A DNA stretch of 64,000 nucleotides from Hofstenia miamia (GCA_004352715.1 SCFE01000022.1:2443196-2507195), one strand, 5' to 3'. Shown: positions 43,946-55,439, numbered from the stretch's first letter. The notes: generated by a model not told the origin, from the sequence alone. Program-made: numbers and translations.

Positions 43946-46900
43946 GTGAGCACTGGCAGCTTGGACACTGTCCCTCACACCACTGGACTTAATTCTGTCA
44001 TTGTTTTGCCAACTCCTACCCCCACTAAACCTGTTTCTGGTATATCTCCCTTTCTGGTTGCTCTGTCTAATCCATTTCTTACATATACACCACTGTCACC
44101 TCACTCTGAGTTGCTGACACCTGAGGTTCAACAACTCAGAGAAGCCCTACCTGAACAAATTTCACAGCATTGTTCCTGCAAAGCCTGCTTTGATGCCCTA
44201 CAAGCTGAAATGAGACAACAAGCCACTGCTGCTTGGCAGCATGAGAGACACCTGCTCTATTCAATCTCAGCCTTGGAGATGCAAATTCAAGAAGTGATCC
44301 TGGATCTTCCTTTGACTCCTCAAGAGGAACCTGAGTATGTAACTTGCGCCCTTTTGGACAAAGCTCTTGATGCTCTTTTGGAAAAGTTCTCAACTGTTAT
44401 ATCACAGGCAATGTCTGCGCACTTCCCTAATGCTTTGTCAGCACCTACTCTGTCCCCTGTGATGCCACCATTCATTACCCCCATTACCTCTTTTACCAGT
44501 GGAGCACCTACCTTCACTCAGTCTACCCTTTCTCAAGTCACAACACTCACTACAGTAGCTATGCTGAGTGCATGTACCCTAAGCATAACAGTTATGCCTT
44601 TGGCACCTGTAAATGTCTCATTCACCCCACTACTACAATTGTTCCACCTTCTTCTCTGAGTGTTGATGATGGTGTGAATGAAACAGAGTATTATGATAAC
44701 CTCACCAAATGTGAGGAAGATGACCTTACACAAGTCAAGTATGATAGTAACCTCAGTAATACTAGCAACACTATAGCTACTCATATTTTGCCTAAACAAA
44801 AAGCTAAAGATCAGAGATATTTAGACCATTTAAATACCCAGGAATGGGACCTTAATCTTATATCTTTGTTTAGCAACTATAAAATGAACCAAGAACCAAC
44901 CCCCAACAAGATGCTGAGTATGAAGACAAATCAATCCATGAGACAAAACAAAACAATCAGATGAAGGCACCTCCTGAAAATGAGAGTGCTTGGCAGAAGA
45001 CACCCATAGCAGCCACAACTATGAGGGGAGACAACTCTCTCCTTGGGAGTGGACTTCCTGCAACTATGCTCAGAGACAAATCTCTGAGTGGGAGCAGACC
45101 TCAGATGACTATGCACAGAGACAAATCTCTGTGCATGAGTCCAAGGAGCATAGAGTGCCTTTTGCCCACCTGTCTAACACAACCTCGCTTCATGTTGACT
45201 TGAAACCCCCTCCTAGTCTGGTCCTTCCTCCTGTGACTACACTAGAATTAGGTCCCACAAAGCCAAGGAATGTAAGGCCAAAATGCCTAAGGTTGGAGAT
45301 GAGATCTTGCACCTGTATTTTATTGCTACTCAGAAAGCAGTCTGTTTAGTCAGAGATAACATATCAGAAGAAACAAAGAATAGGTTGTGATGGACATTTA
45401 ATGCTAAGGATCTAACTTGCTCAGTCAACTTGATTCCTTTTGTCATAGATGCAGAGCATAGACCTCAGATCAATGCAATTATCTGCTATGATTCTAAGAT
45501 GTTAGCTGGCAAAGTACTGTTCACACAATGTTTGATGAGGACTTCAACTTGTCTCACCTGTGCCAGTTTTTGAATAATAAGGAAAAGATAAAGAAGTTTG
45601 AGCATGTTAATATTGATTTCAACAACCTACTAGTCGTCTACTTTTTTCATGTTGATAAGGTAAACCACCCCCAAGTCTTGGAAAAGATTGAGATAGCCTA
45701 TCAACTCACCAAAGTGGAGAAGATATGCCTTGTTATGTTTTTAAAAGAAGAATGCCAGGATATCATCCTGGACAAAATTGAAAGTCTGCACTTTACATGG
45801 AGAACTTCACCATTCTGTACAAAAGTTCCTATCAGCCTACCTGCTTGTATAACACTCACCTAATCTTGGGTACCAAGATCATCTACACTCATCTGCTCTT
45901 GTGTAAGAAAATACTGACACACCTTCTCACAGTTGATACTCATCTAATAATCAATGTGTGCAGCTAGGCTCAATCACTCAAGTCAATCAACATTAGCTTG
46001 CCTAGCCTTTGCTCTGACGTCTCTGACCTTCATGTCAGTTTTGCATTTTTGTGAAGTGCCACTAACCTGCAAGAAATTGATGAGGTATGGACAAACCTGA
46101 AAGCTTATCACGGCTCAGAGACACAATGGCCTACCATTAACATTCAGAGCCCTACATTGCAGTATCATAGATCAGTCAAGAGAACACTTGCAGAGTTATG
46201 TTTGTCCCATGACACACAAGATTGTCAGAACTTCTTGGAAAAGATGTTCTCAGAAAAATGTGCTCTGGCAGTCCAGTCCCATGGAACCATGCGGATCCTT
46301 GCCACTTTCCTTACAGTTGATCCTCTTCTTCAGCTGTCTTTGGATAGAGCCACCAGAGAAAGACTCACAAAACAGTGCTCCCATGAACTTGCCATCAGTC
46401 CTGCAGCCTGGAAAGTTAAGAATTGGTTGCTCCACTCTTGCTCATTGCCTGCCTCACCTGGGAAGAATAAGAAAGCTATGGAATGTTTTGAGAAATTCTA
46501 CACTTGTCTCATCAGATCCAGTGGACCCCTTGGTTGCTCCAACAAATTCTACACTTGTCTCATCAGATCCAGTGGACCCCTTGGTTGCTCCAACTCAAAT
46601 GATCATCAACTGATTAAGAGTCACATTTTCTGACCTAAACATCTTCTTGGACACCCTCAAAAAGTATATGTGGGGAGCAACCACTGAGACCAAGTTTCCT
46701 TCTCTCTGCTCCAAGTATGCCCCTCTGTGAACATGTAGACTCATGTGCTGTGAATATGGCTCTACCAAGCAGTTTGTCAAATTGCTCCTGTCCTCCTCAG
46801 CAATCAAGGTATCACTGGCAACAAAAGCCCTCATTGAAGCTGTTAACCTAGAAAAGTTCTCAGGGTTCACAGTCTCAACTAAGCTCACACATGCCTGGTC

Positions 46901-48173
46901 TCTTACCAACAATGAATGGATCTTAACAATCAAGCACTGCCTGGAAGAATTCACAGAGAAAGAATTCACAGAGAAACCATTGATGAGTCAATCACATTGT
47001 TGAGCCTAATAGCAACAATGATATTCTAGGCCTCATGAAGTAGTGCCTCACAGAAATGCTGACCAAAGAAGAGCTTGTACTTCTACTATTGCCAGGGTGA
47101 CAACTTGCCCTGGACGTAGAATGTACCACTGCCCACCTTCATCTTACCACCACTCAAATTGAAAATCTAAGGAGCCACAGACTCTGCAGTGCTTTTTGGA
47201 ATTCTATCAAGGATGCCAAGATTAATTACCCTGTTATAATCAGAACAACTTCCCTTTCAGAACAAGTCCAGTTTTGTCCAGTTGGAAAATAACATCAAGA
47301 AGAACAACCTTCTCTGCATCCCACTGCCTTGTGCACAAAGGGAAGAAGAAAGTCTCTGCCCACCTCACAGACCACATTAACTACATCTCTACTGCCTCCA
47401 AGGTTAACAGATCAATGCAGACTGAGGCATATAAGGATGCCTGTGACGCTTTGCTGAAGGTGGCAACCCTGAACACATATACATCAACAGAAAACTCACT
47501 ATCAAGGACATTTTTCAGAGGGCCAGCCTATCTCTACTCAACTAGAGAAAATTCATCAAACCATCAATTCCCTAGACCCTCATATTGTCATTCTATTGCA
47601 AGCCAGAGGTGACTTGATGTGGGCTAATAAAGCTGAAACTATAACCTGCTATTATGATGTAACCAAGCATATTGAAATTATCACCATGCTATATGCCACA
47701 TGACTGACCCCAAAGAAATGACTCTGCAACAAGTAAATGAATATTGCTCACTATTTGTCAAACACACTACCCATATGGGATCTCTCAGAGATGTTTTCCT
47801 CCATTTATATCCTGATACCAAAATTAGCACAGAAGATGCACACACCTCAGACACTGACGCCTTGATGACACTCCTCATCACCCTCAAGGGCCTTCATCTT
47901 TATGAGCATTTCTATGATACCTTCACTGAGAGGTTAAATGTGTTGCAAAGAAACTGTCCTATTAGTTCAAGGCTACCAGAGCTCAAATACTTTAGATTAC
48001 ACAGTGAAACTGTCACTCAATGGGAAGCATTAATGCAGGTCACCAGGCAGGCCTCCAGGCAGCCTTGCTATGCAGAAGTTTCATCCTGGGATGACATATT
48101 GGCCAAAGAGATGATTGAAGAAGCCCAAAAGTTGCTGTGTGGTCCTACCATCCAACTGTTAGCTCAGCCTTAA
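43946..48173 (+). pseudogene. decayed coding region of the LTR element, family unknown
   Basis: About 4.2 kb of plus-strand open segments in alternating frames: 43,946-44,659, 44,572-44,964, 44,990-45,349, 45,528-45,863, 46,157-46,633, 46,743-47,003, 47,274-47,612 and 47,700-48,173. The composition is Leu/Ala/Thr-rich and less AT-rich than the flanks. The first segment is a Pro/Thr-rich region, then CSCKACFDALQAEMRQQATA and a helical stretch, then Pro/Thr-rich again. The third carries a protein-level repeat, YAQRQISEWEQTS. A 51-bp unit is duplicated at 46,493-46,594. Later segments (LFVKHTTHMGSLRDVFLHLY, LITLKGLHLYEHFYDTF) are predicted helical. A gag-like role is possible from position, but I see no zinc knuckle, DTG protease, YxDD or DDE motif. 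Function unknown. Confidence 0.5.
46493..46594 (+). repeat. 51-bp tandem duplication
   Basis: AATTCTACACTTGTCTCATC followed by AGATCCAGTGGACCCCTTGG occurs twice in a row. The unit is 51 bases, or 17 codons, so it preserves frame. Confidence 0.95.
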
Positions 48174-48178
48174 CTGTG

Positions 48179-48190
48179 CAATAGGGGCCA
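48179..48190 (+). promoter_or_regulatory. polypurine-tract-like sequence before the 3' LTR
   Basis: CAATAGGGGCCA sits directly upstream of TGTAGAG. A purine run at this exact position is where plus-strand DNA synthesis is primed in LTR elements. Confidence 0.5.
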
Positions 48191-49067
48191 TGTAGAGACA
48201 CTCAGGGCCTCTTTTTATTTCTACTTTAATTTCTAGGCACTCTCAAATCAATTTGGTGCTATTTTTCTAGTGAATCATCAATTTTGTTAATTTGTGATTA
48301 TTTTGAACTTAAGATTCAAACCTAGTGATTGTCCCCTCAGAGCTTTAGAATTATGTGTAATTGCTCAGTTAATTGTGAGGGAAACTAACTTTTGTAAAAA
48401 TGGTAAATATTTACCTACTTTTGTATAAATAAGGATTACAATTGTTAGCAAATGTCAAATAAATTTCATTCTTGCTGGATACCATTTGCTTTTTTATTAT
48501 ATTCTATCTAACTAACCATTTTAGCTCTGGTATAAATTTTATAATAATGAAACTGTAAGATCCAGTGATAATGTGGGAGAACTCTGCTGGGCCTGGGGCA
48601 ATAACTCACTCCTTGACAGATGTGAGCCTATATTGTGGTTGCTTTAGGGCTATGTATAAGCATAGGAATTAAAAGAACTACAACCTATCAATTGAACATG
48701 CACAAATTAAAACACACCTTGAATATACTATGCCATTGGCATACACAAATATGTGGTAACTACACGTTATTTAATATCTTATTACATGAGCTGAGTAGAT
48801 AAACCCAGAGATAAATTATTTGTATTGAGCTAGAAATTACAACTTGAGACACACAATTAGTACCTTGGATTTGTATAGCATATCTTTGGCAAGATGCCGT
48901 GTGAATTGGTTGCTACTTTAACCGTCTTGGAATACTTTTTTCTACAATGAAATTGGCGAATTACCAATCTTTAATTGTGTTGTTAGAGCACGGGATGTTC
49001 TTGGCGATGGTAATCTTCTGCAACCTTCATACTGCTTGAGCTGCTAAATGCACCCCATGATTCTACA
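48191..49067 (+). repeat. 3' LTR (877 bp)
   Basis: It runs from TGTAGAGACACTC to GATTCTACA. An AATAAA-containing segment (TGTCAAATAAATTTCATTCT) and a TATAAATAAGG word within it could serve as poly(A) and promoter signals. The end was chosen by the TGTAGA/TCTACA inversion, because the 5' copy is lost in a gap there. Confidence 0.75.
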
Positions 49068-50020
49068 GTATGTTTTTTGTTAATATACACGGTTATATCA
49101 CACATTATGCATGCTTACACACATTTGCATACAATGGCTTACATCACAATTGTAATAATGCATTCCTGGCTGAATTATCCATAAAAATTCCTGATGGCTC
49201 AACTGCTTACATGTACAGTGTTTAACTCAGAAACATTACATATAAAAGGCTTTAATACATTTTCAAATTACTGGTTAATATTTTTCCTATCCATAAAAAT
49301 TTCTAACATTTCAATTGTTTACAGAGCCAATGTTTAATTTGAAAATATTGCATGCAAAGTCTACAAATTGTTTTTTCAATTACACTGACATTTTCCATTG
49401 TAAAATTCCATGTGTTTAATTAATTTGCTAATATCCAAATACATAAATGTTTAATTTTTCAAATTACACATTATAATCAAAACATAGTTTCACTCATAAT
49501 GATGCATTTCATTTCCTAAAAATTATACATGCAATGTTATTAATATAATTTATACATACACACACATGCATGCATTTCAATATACAATATTATTATATTA
49601 GTTTTACACAGTGATCTTCTCTCTCTTCATTTCTTTTGGTATAAACAGATTTTCCATTACTATATACATTGGAGACTTACATCTTTTATCAACTTGCATG
49701 CAATTTTTTGGGATGCACACATTTGTAGACTGATACATCTTTTCTTGACTTTTGCACATTTTTCACTCTTATTTGCTTTTATGACTTTACATGGCTGTAT
49801 ACATTACATGGATTTTTCAGCTTTCACTGCTTTTGTCAACTTACACATCTTTTTCACTTTTATTTGGTTTATAGGGTTTGTTTTACATTATTGTATGCAT
49901 CACATGGTCTTCCACTTTTCCATCATTTTGTATCACCAAATAAGTCACAATTCCATGATATGCACAGTTTTTGTTCTAAACATATAAACTTGAAAATGCA
50001 AGTAGTGAGCTACACATTAA
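49068..50020. other. AT-rich repeat-like sequence, no gene recognised
   Basis: It contains loosely repeated words (ATCCATAAAAATT twice, TTACACATCTTTTTC-type phrases several times). The short hydrophobic frames here look like chance products of T-rich DNA. It ends at the single N at 50,021. Confidence 0.5.
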
Positions 50021-50021
50021 N

Positions 50022-50165
50022 GTTCTTAGTGCTATATTGGTTAGTCTCATTTTTCTAGAATTTGGATTGTGTACCTATGCCCTGCTACCATCTGTTAATT
50101 GCTTTTATTTCTCCTGCACAGTTGGATGTTTCTCCTATATTATTGGAATTGTTATTGGAACATTT
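50022..50165 (+). repeat. 144-bp duplicate of the LTR-element interior (43,771-43,914)
   Basis: GTTCTTAGTGCTATATTGGT up to TTGGAACATTTCTT is identical to 43,771-43,914, then both diverge sharply. It starts right after the N at 50,021. I infer either a fragment of a second copy of the LTR element or a misplaced contig end. Confidence 0.85.
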
Positions 50166-50603
50166 CTTAGATGCTTTTTGTGGTCAGGGGCACAGAACCT
50201 AGACTTATTCCTGTCTTAGAACATGAACTGCTACTCAACATGAACTGCTTAGCTAGGCATTTCAATTAAATAATCAAACCACAAAATAAGTAGAAATTGA
50301 AATAACTCTGAAGAATTTATATAATCAAATTTTTTTGTTATTTATAGTATAATCAAATACAAGTACTTGTTGATTTAAAATTTAAATTCATGTAGACTCT
50401 TCTGCATGTTTTAACTAAAATTAATGAGGAGCAATTTGTCCTCAGATTTTGTCAAATTAATTTATCAGCAAATACTTGCTTACACATTAATTATATTTCC
50501 TTATTAAATCTTAGTTAGATAATTTCACCACATTGGTTGTTAATTTTAATTGTTATTTTCAATCTTAGATTCTTTAGCAGCAATTGTGATGGATTATGCT
50601 ACA
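50166..50603 (-). repeat. LTR-like repeat, copy 2 (diverged)
   Basis: It shares CTTAGCT, AATCAAACC, CTCTGAAGAATTTAT and the end ATTATGCTACA with copies 1 and 3. It is clearly the most diverged of the three. The left end is approximate. Confidence 0.55.
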
Positions 50604-51189
50604 TTGGCATTGGTGAAGATTAGGATTATGGTTTGGGTTAATGTTAAGGTTGGCAAAGGGTTTTGAGTTAGATCTATAATTACTATATTGATAAACTAGC
50701 TTATTTTTGCAATTATTTGAGTGGGGAATAAACCAAAAATACCATTTTATTAACTAGCCATACACATATACCTATCCAAATGTGATCACAATTCAGGTTG
50801 CTTTGTCACTACCAGGTTCACACAATTCTCAAATTATTATTTGCAGAATGCAAAATAACACTAGCACAATGCTAAAGTAAATCAAAACTCAACAGACAAA
50901 TTTGCTCATTTTTTCCTCATATTATTTGTTGTTGGTCATGATAGTCAGTTATTACATTGCTCCTCACTGGTATTGCTTAAACCCTAGCTACTACAGCATA
51001 CAATTTTCAAAGTTTACACAATATCTACAAAAACTGAACAAGAATAGCAAGTTTCTATCCTGTAATCATTCTTCCCATATACAAAGTCTGTGAAAACATA
51101 AGCCTTATATATTCTTTTGTATAACAATTTAACATTATAAACATTGCTGATCTTGTCTTAGACATGACACTAACCCTAGTATGCTGTAC
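50604..51189. other. intergenic, no gene recognised
   Basis: It contains a GGTTTGGGTTAATGTTAAGG-type stretch near 50,630 and no coding frame I can support. Confidence 0.5.
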
Positions 51190-51245
51190 TGTATTAAATG
51201 CAGAAAGAAACAAAACACTCTAACTGTAATTAGTCATGGTAAAAA

Positions 51246-51928
51246 TGTAAAAAATGCTACAATCAAATCAATAAAGTTGAAATCAAATGTTTCCAATGTC
51301 AAGTACATTATCATGAAGAATGTGTTGGTTTTGATGATGGAAACATAGGTATTATCAAAGGAAATATAAAACTAAATGTAGGTATTGCACTTTGGTTATG
51401 TGATACATGCATGCCAATCTATGGAAAGAACTAGTTTAATGAATACTTAAAATCACTGGAAGATAATGTCAAATTATTTACTGAAAACACTAAATCATAT
51501 TCTGAAGCTCTACAAAAGTCATCTAAGAAAACTCTAGTTAATTAAATGCATCATGACATCAAACTTCAAGTGATATGTGATCTAAGACTAAGCAATCTAC
51601 CAGAAAGTACCAAAGATAATAAATTTGATAAACTAGAAGATGACATCTTGAGAGTAGAACAGTTCTAATGTTCTTCAGTGGTAATCATATAACAGAAATT
51701 GCTGGTATTTATTGAAGGGGTAAGTGTCATGAATCAAGAAAACAACAAAGAATGATAAATATAAAATTAAAGGACCCTTTCAATGTACAGAAGATACCAA
51801 CCAATTGTAGTGCACTTAAAAACTACTCTTTTGTTAAAATTTTTTTCATATCTAATGGATTAACAGTACAAGAAGAGGAAATTGATAACAATCTGCTAAA
51901 AAGGAGAGAATTCATAGAAAGAATGTAA
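51246..51928 (+). pseudogene. LINE ORF1 with PHD-type zinc finger, coiled coil and RRM-like tail
   Basis: In one frame the sequence reads CKKC, ten residues, CFQC, four residues, His, two residues, Cys (HYHEECVGF), 25 residues, then WLCDTC. This is the C4-H-C3 pattern of a PHD finger with the conserved Trp two residues before the seventh ligand. A TAG follows at about 51,433. A helical region (FNEYLKSLEDNVKLF) comes next, then LRLSNLPESTKDNKF and, in shifted frames, GKCHESRKQQRMINIKLKDP and SFVKIFFISNGLTVQEEEID, the usual RRM-like end. PHD fingers usually read histone tails. In a LINE this may bias target choice or RNP location, which is inference. Confidence 0.75.
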
Positions 51929-52037
51929 AGACCCTAAACAAATATGAATAAAGAACCTGCAATTATTTTATGGAATCAATAAAATTGTCAATTGACTAGA
52001 CACCTATGACTTATCTAAATCATCCTACCCAAGTGTT

Positions 52038-52900
52038 TTTAGTAATAATGTCAATGGCATAGTATCAAAATTTCTTGATTTTCAAAGTGTACTCAATCAA
52101 AATTCCTATGTTTTAGCATGTATTCAGGAAATGAAGTTAAGTAAGAGTACACCAAATGTGACACTAAATATTGAAAACTTGATTGCAACTTAGATAATTT
52201 CTTAGAAACAGGGGGTGGTCTACTTATGTATGTCAGTAAGGACTGGTGCATTCATGTTCCTAAAACAATAAAAAAGTGTCAACACCTGATTTTGAAATGA
52301 TCATAGTAGATTGCAGACCCAGGTTCTTACCTAAGAGGTATGGGTTTATAGTGGCTATTAATTTGTATCTATCACCAAGAAGAAGAAAGCATGAAAGCAA
52401 TAAGATAAATAAAATATTAAGATCCACAATGAGATTAATATCTAAGTTTTACCAAAATGCTTATATAATATTATTTGGTGATGCAAATCAAAAAACTTTA
52501 CAAGTAATTGACAATTTTCAGCTGACCAACATAGTTGATAATCCTACATTTTTTTCCCAAAGAAAACAAGCTGCATGTAGCATATACAGTAGAAAGGGAA
52601 CCATCAATAGGAAGCTGTAACAGCATATACCATATGGAAATTACTTCTCTTCCTGTAACAAAGCAAGGTATCAGTTTAAAGCTGAATACAACATCAAAAA
52701 GGTTAATATACCCAAAATAGAGATAATATTAAATGACATGTATTGGGACACCAACATTGATAATCAAGTTGATATAATTGAAAAGCAAATATTACCAATT
52801 TTAAAAATCAACACTACTAATTGTAAAGTCTTCAATAAAGGAATGCAATATATACAAGATACTTTCTTAAGATCTATGCTATCTATAAGAAGGTGTTACT
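52038..52900 (+). pseudogene. PHD-LINE ORF2 endonuclease part
   Basis: NNVNGIVSKFLDF (Asn motif) is followed by VLACIQEMKLSKS with the catalytic Glu, then after a short disruption ETGGGLLMYVSKDWCIHV, MIIVDCRPRF, VAINLYLSPRRR and AYIILFGDANQ, the GDxN motif of APE-type LINE endonucleases. A linker continues to about 52,900 (AEYNIKKVNIPKIEIILND and QDTFLRSMLSIRRCY). The enzyme would nick the target DNA strand to prime reverse transcription. There are several stops and a frameshift near 52,200. Confidence 0.75.
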
Positions 52901-52904
52901 AATG

Positions 52905-53700
52905 TAGTATATTTGCATCAGATTTGTAAAATGAAAATTTGCATTTATTTAATAATATTTGATGATAGTCATTGTACAACTAATGATTTAATATCCCTTT
53001 GTATTTAGATGTATGTATAAGGAATCAATTTTGCTTGCATAATTTGAAAATCACACATCACAGTATCATTTGTAAATTTTTTCTGTTATTACTCACCATC
53101 TGAAAATAAGTGAGTTTATTGTTTGCTACTATTTGTAAATATGCAGAAAGTGTGAATTCTGTTAATTTAAGTTTTGCTACCCTAGCTTCTAGTTGCTTTT
53201 ACTTTTGCTATTAAATATTTCCCCTACCATATATTTGATTAACCTTCTATTTTAGCATTTTTCAGATAATAGACTTTTTACAAATTGCCTCTTTATTATA
53301 TTTTATTTTATTTATTTTTATTATGTATTTGATTAGCATGATCAACACTTAGGGTATCATTTCAGGCACAAGGTAAGATAACCTGAGGCTTTAAATGGTC
53401 AGATGGTTAAGCTCCTTAGTCTGAGTGATAGTAGGTATTAGGTATAAGGATGAGTATGGTTAGGAAGCATGATTTGTATGTAGCTATAATTGTTGTATTT
53501 TTTCTAGTCTAAAATGAGCTGAGAACTAGGTGTTGGAAAGGGTTTATCACTTTGGCCAGAGACCATGAATCTGTAAGAAGAAATTTAGAATTAACTTGTT
53601 TTCTGAATACTTGAATATGCTCTTGTTTTATCAACAGATAGAAGTAAATAATAAGTAGTAGTTTCATTGGTTGTTTAATATTTCTAAAGATAGAATGCTT
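52905..53700. repeat. 800-bp non-coding insertion in the LINE, shared with copy A
   Basis: Coding similarity of ORF2 stops at about 52,902 and resumes at 53,706 (LLTQVQYELNILQRII). The block between has no coding frame and is also present, inverted, at 41,709-42,515. Both copies therefore descend from one ORF2 already carrying it. GTGTTAC and GTGTTGC flank the block and could be a 7-base target duplication. Confidence 0.65.
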
Positions 53701-53705
53701 GCTAA

Positions 53706-54330
53706 GTGTTGCACATGCTTCTAACACAAGTCCAGTATGAACTGAACATTTTGCAAAGAATAATTAAGAAATATTTCAAAACTAAGAGACAACAAGAAAG
53801 GAAAAAACTTACAGTTGACCAATTATATATTGAGATGAGAAGATGCATGAAACCAGCAATACCTAAGATACAAATAAACTCTTTTGAAGCACATGTGCAT
53901 TAATAATTAAATATTCAGATGATACATGTATAACTGGAGATATTCTACATTTACTAGTGAAAAGGGCAGGCATAGTTTTGAGAAAAATATTAATGATGCC
54001 ATACAAATTTCAAAAGCAAGCAACCTAATAATTAATGAAGCAAAATCAATGGTATTGGTGTGTAGGCATCCTAATATCAAGAACTCAAGAATGATACCTT
54101 TATTAAATAATTCAATTAAATTTGATGGCCTTGAACTTTATGGAACAACCTTAGTAAAATATCTTGGTATTATAATAAATAAGGATTTGAAGTAGAATGA
54201 TCAAGTAGATTATCTTGTTATTAAGGTATTTCATTCCATTTTATCAATGTATTTCTTTATGGAATTTATACCAACCCATAAACAATGGGTGATTTTTAAA
54301 ACATAAATTAGGCCACTATGTACATATGCT
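53706..54330 (+). pseudogene. PHD-LINE ORF2 reverse transcriptase remnants (linker, catalytic box, thumb)
   Basis: RT linker sequence (LTVDQLYIEMRRCMKPA) runs to about 53,900 and then joins directly to IIKYSDDTCITGD, so RT blocks 0-B are deleted. After a frame change, NDAIQISKASNLIINEAKSM and LVKYLGIIINKDLK form the thumb. Beyond a stop come VWIPVILENPNENC-like pieces of the C-terminal region. The same post-deletion sequence is at 61,533-62,020 in copy C. Confidence 0.75.
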
Positions 54331-55250
54331 TTTGTAGTGTGGATACCAGTAATTTTGGAAAATCCTAATGAAAACTGCTCAAACTGTTTTCCAAACTCTA
54401 AAACATAAATATATACAAGCTTATTGATAGCATAAATAGTACTTTCAACAAAAAATTTAAACAATATGCCTGAAAGATTCATAATGATAATGGTCATCCC
54501 ATGCATGAAAGAATGAAATTCTCTAAACATAATACTTGAACTAAAGTTATTCTAGATATGAAAAGAGATGTATGATAGTGCAAATCCTTTATACCAGCAG
54601 CACTTAAATATATTAATAATGGAACTCTCCCTCAGTTCCTATAGTTCCTATGTTTCTATTGAAATTTTCCCCTTTTCATTTTTGCATGGCACTTTGTGTT
54701 GTGTACAGGAAGTAAAGCATGGATCCATTACATTTATATACAATAGCATGATTGTAACCTGTTTTTTGATTACCCCTTAGATATTCACTGCTTTTCCTGA
54801 TTGGTACATTTTAATGATGTAAGGAACCTTCAAACCAGCATACAGAACCTTGAGATCAACATAATGTTGACAAAATTTGCTTAAAAAAGCATGAATGAGA
54901 TATATGTATCAATTATATCAAAAGGGACATTAAAATTTAGTCTTTGGCTTAAAAAAGCAGTTGTTTATTGAGTTTTAATCTAAACTAAATAATAAAATAT
55001 TATACTTGATTTCATAAAAATTACTCACATAAATATTTTAATGTACATATGATAAAATTTTGACTGACCCATCTAATGACCTTCATACCTTAGTCATGCA
55101 AAATTTGTGTACATTTTGCCAAAAGCTTTGCTATGTTGATCTAAAGGTTCTGTATCAGATTGAAGATTCCTTGTTGGTAAAAAGTTCAAACTGCTTTTCC
55201 TTTGCAAAGTTCAATTTTAATCAATGTATAAATTTAATTTGAGGGGCCAA
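54331..55250 (+). repeat. repeat unit shared by copies B, C and the window end
   Basis: Bases 53,905-55,020 recur in direct orientation at 61,533-62,628, and 54,860-55,250 recur inverted at 63,629-64,000. Copy B carries about 55 extra bases near 54,400. No protein domain is recognised. It may be LINE 3' UTR plus flanking DNA carried along by segmental duplication. Confidence 0.8.
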
Positions 55251-55439
55251 TTACAAGTCAAATAAATCATTTTACAATAAAAAATATGAAATTACACTAT
55301 ATATTAAATATAAAGTAAATAATATTATAATGCTATCAAGGTAACTAAAGAAACCTTTGATTTTTTTTATCTAACAGTTTACACTATAGCAGTAGATACA
55401 TACTGTTATTTGGAAGGTGCTTCTAATATGAATTTGAAA

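Larger units (their letters stand above)
42516..49067 (+). mobile_element. LTR-flanked element, about 6.5 kb, no recognisable RT or integrase
   Basis: Direct repeats at 42,516 (cut by a gap at 43,296) and 48,191-49,067 share nearly all their sequence. The complete copy is 877 bp, begins TGTAGAG and ends TTCTACA, so it has TG...CA ends with a short inverted TGTAGA/TCTACA. A purine-rich AATAGGGGCCA directly precedes the 3' copy, as a polypurine tract should. The left boundary is confirmed by an empty site: reverse-complemented 52,890-52,910 reads TACATTAGTAACACC, while here TACATTAG is followed by TGTAGAG. The right flank does not match the partner, so a rearrangement or misjoin lies there. The interior holds one long decayed coding region on the plus strand, with no catalytic motif of reverse transcriptase, protease or integrase that I can see. 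Confidence 0.72.
51190..54500 (+). mobile_element. PHD-LINE copy B (CR1-like non-LTR retrotransposon, rearranged)
   Basis: The plus-strand order is ORF1 with PHD finger (51,246-51,928), APE endonuclease (52,038-52,900), an inserted 800-bp non-coding block (52,905-53,700), RT linker (53,706-53,903), a deletion, then the RT catalytic box and thumb (53,905-54,330). A PHD finger in ORF1 is a described feature of some CR1-like elements. All parts contain stops or shifts. The deletion that removes the RT core is specific to this copy; copy C retains part of the missing piece. Confidence 0.8.

Noticed and set aside
49694-50219. Small T-rich frames encoding Phe/His-rich hydrophobic peptides that look like membrane proteins
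   Set aside because: Composition follows from T-rich low-complexity DNA; no conserved motif, and one frame crosses the N at 50,021.
50625-50700. GGTTTGGGTTAATGTTAAGG, reminiscent of telomeric TTAGGG repeats
   Set aside because: Too irregular, with no consecutive units; more likely a low-complexity relic.
53380-53470. tRNA-like phrase GGTCAGATGGTTAAGCTCC, suggestive of an A box of a tRNA gene or SINE
   Set aside because: I could not find a fitting B box or a cloverleaf, and the other copy at 41.97-42.03 kb is no better.
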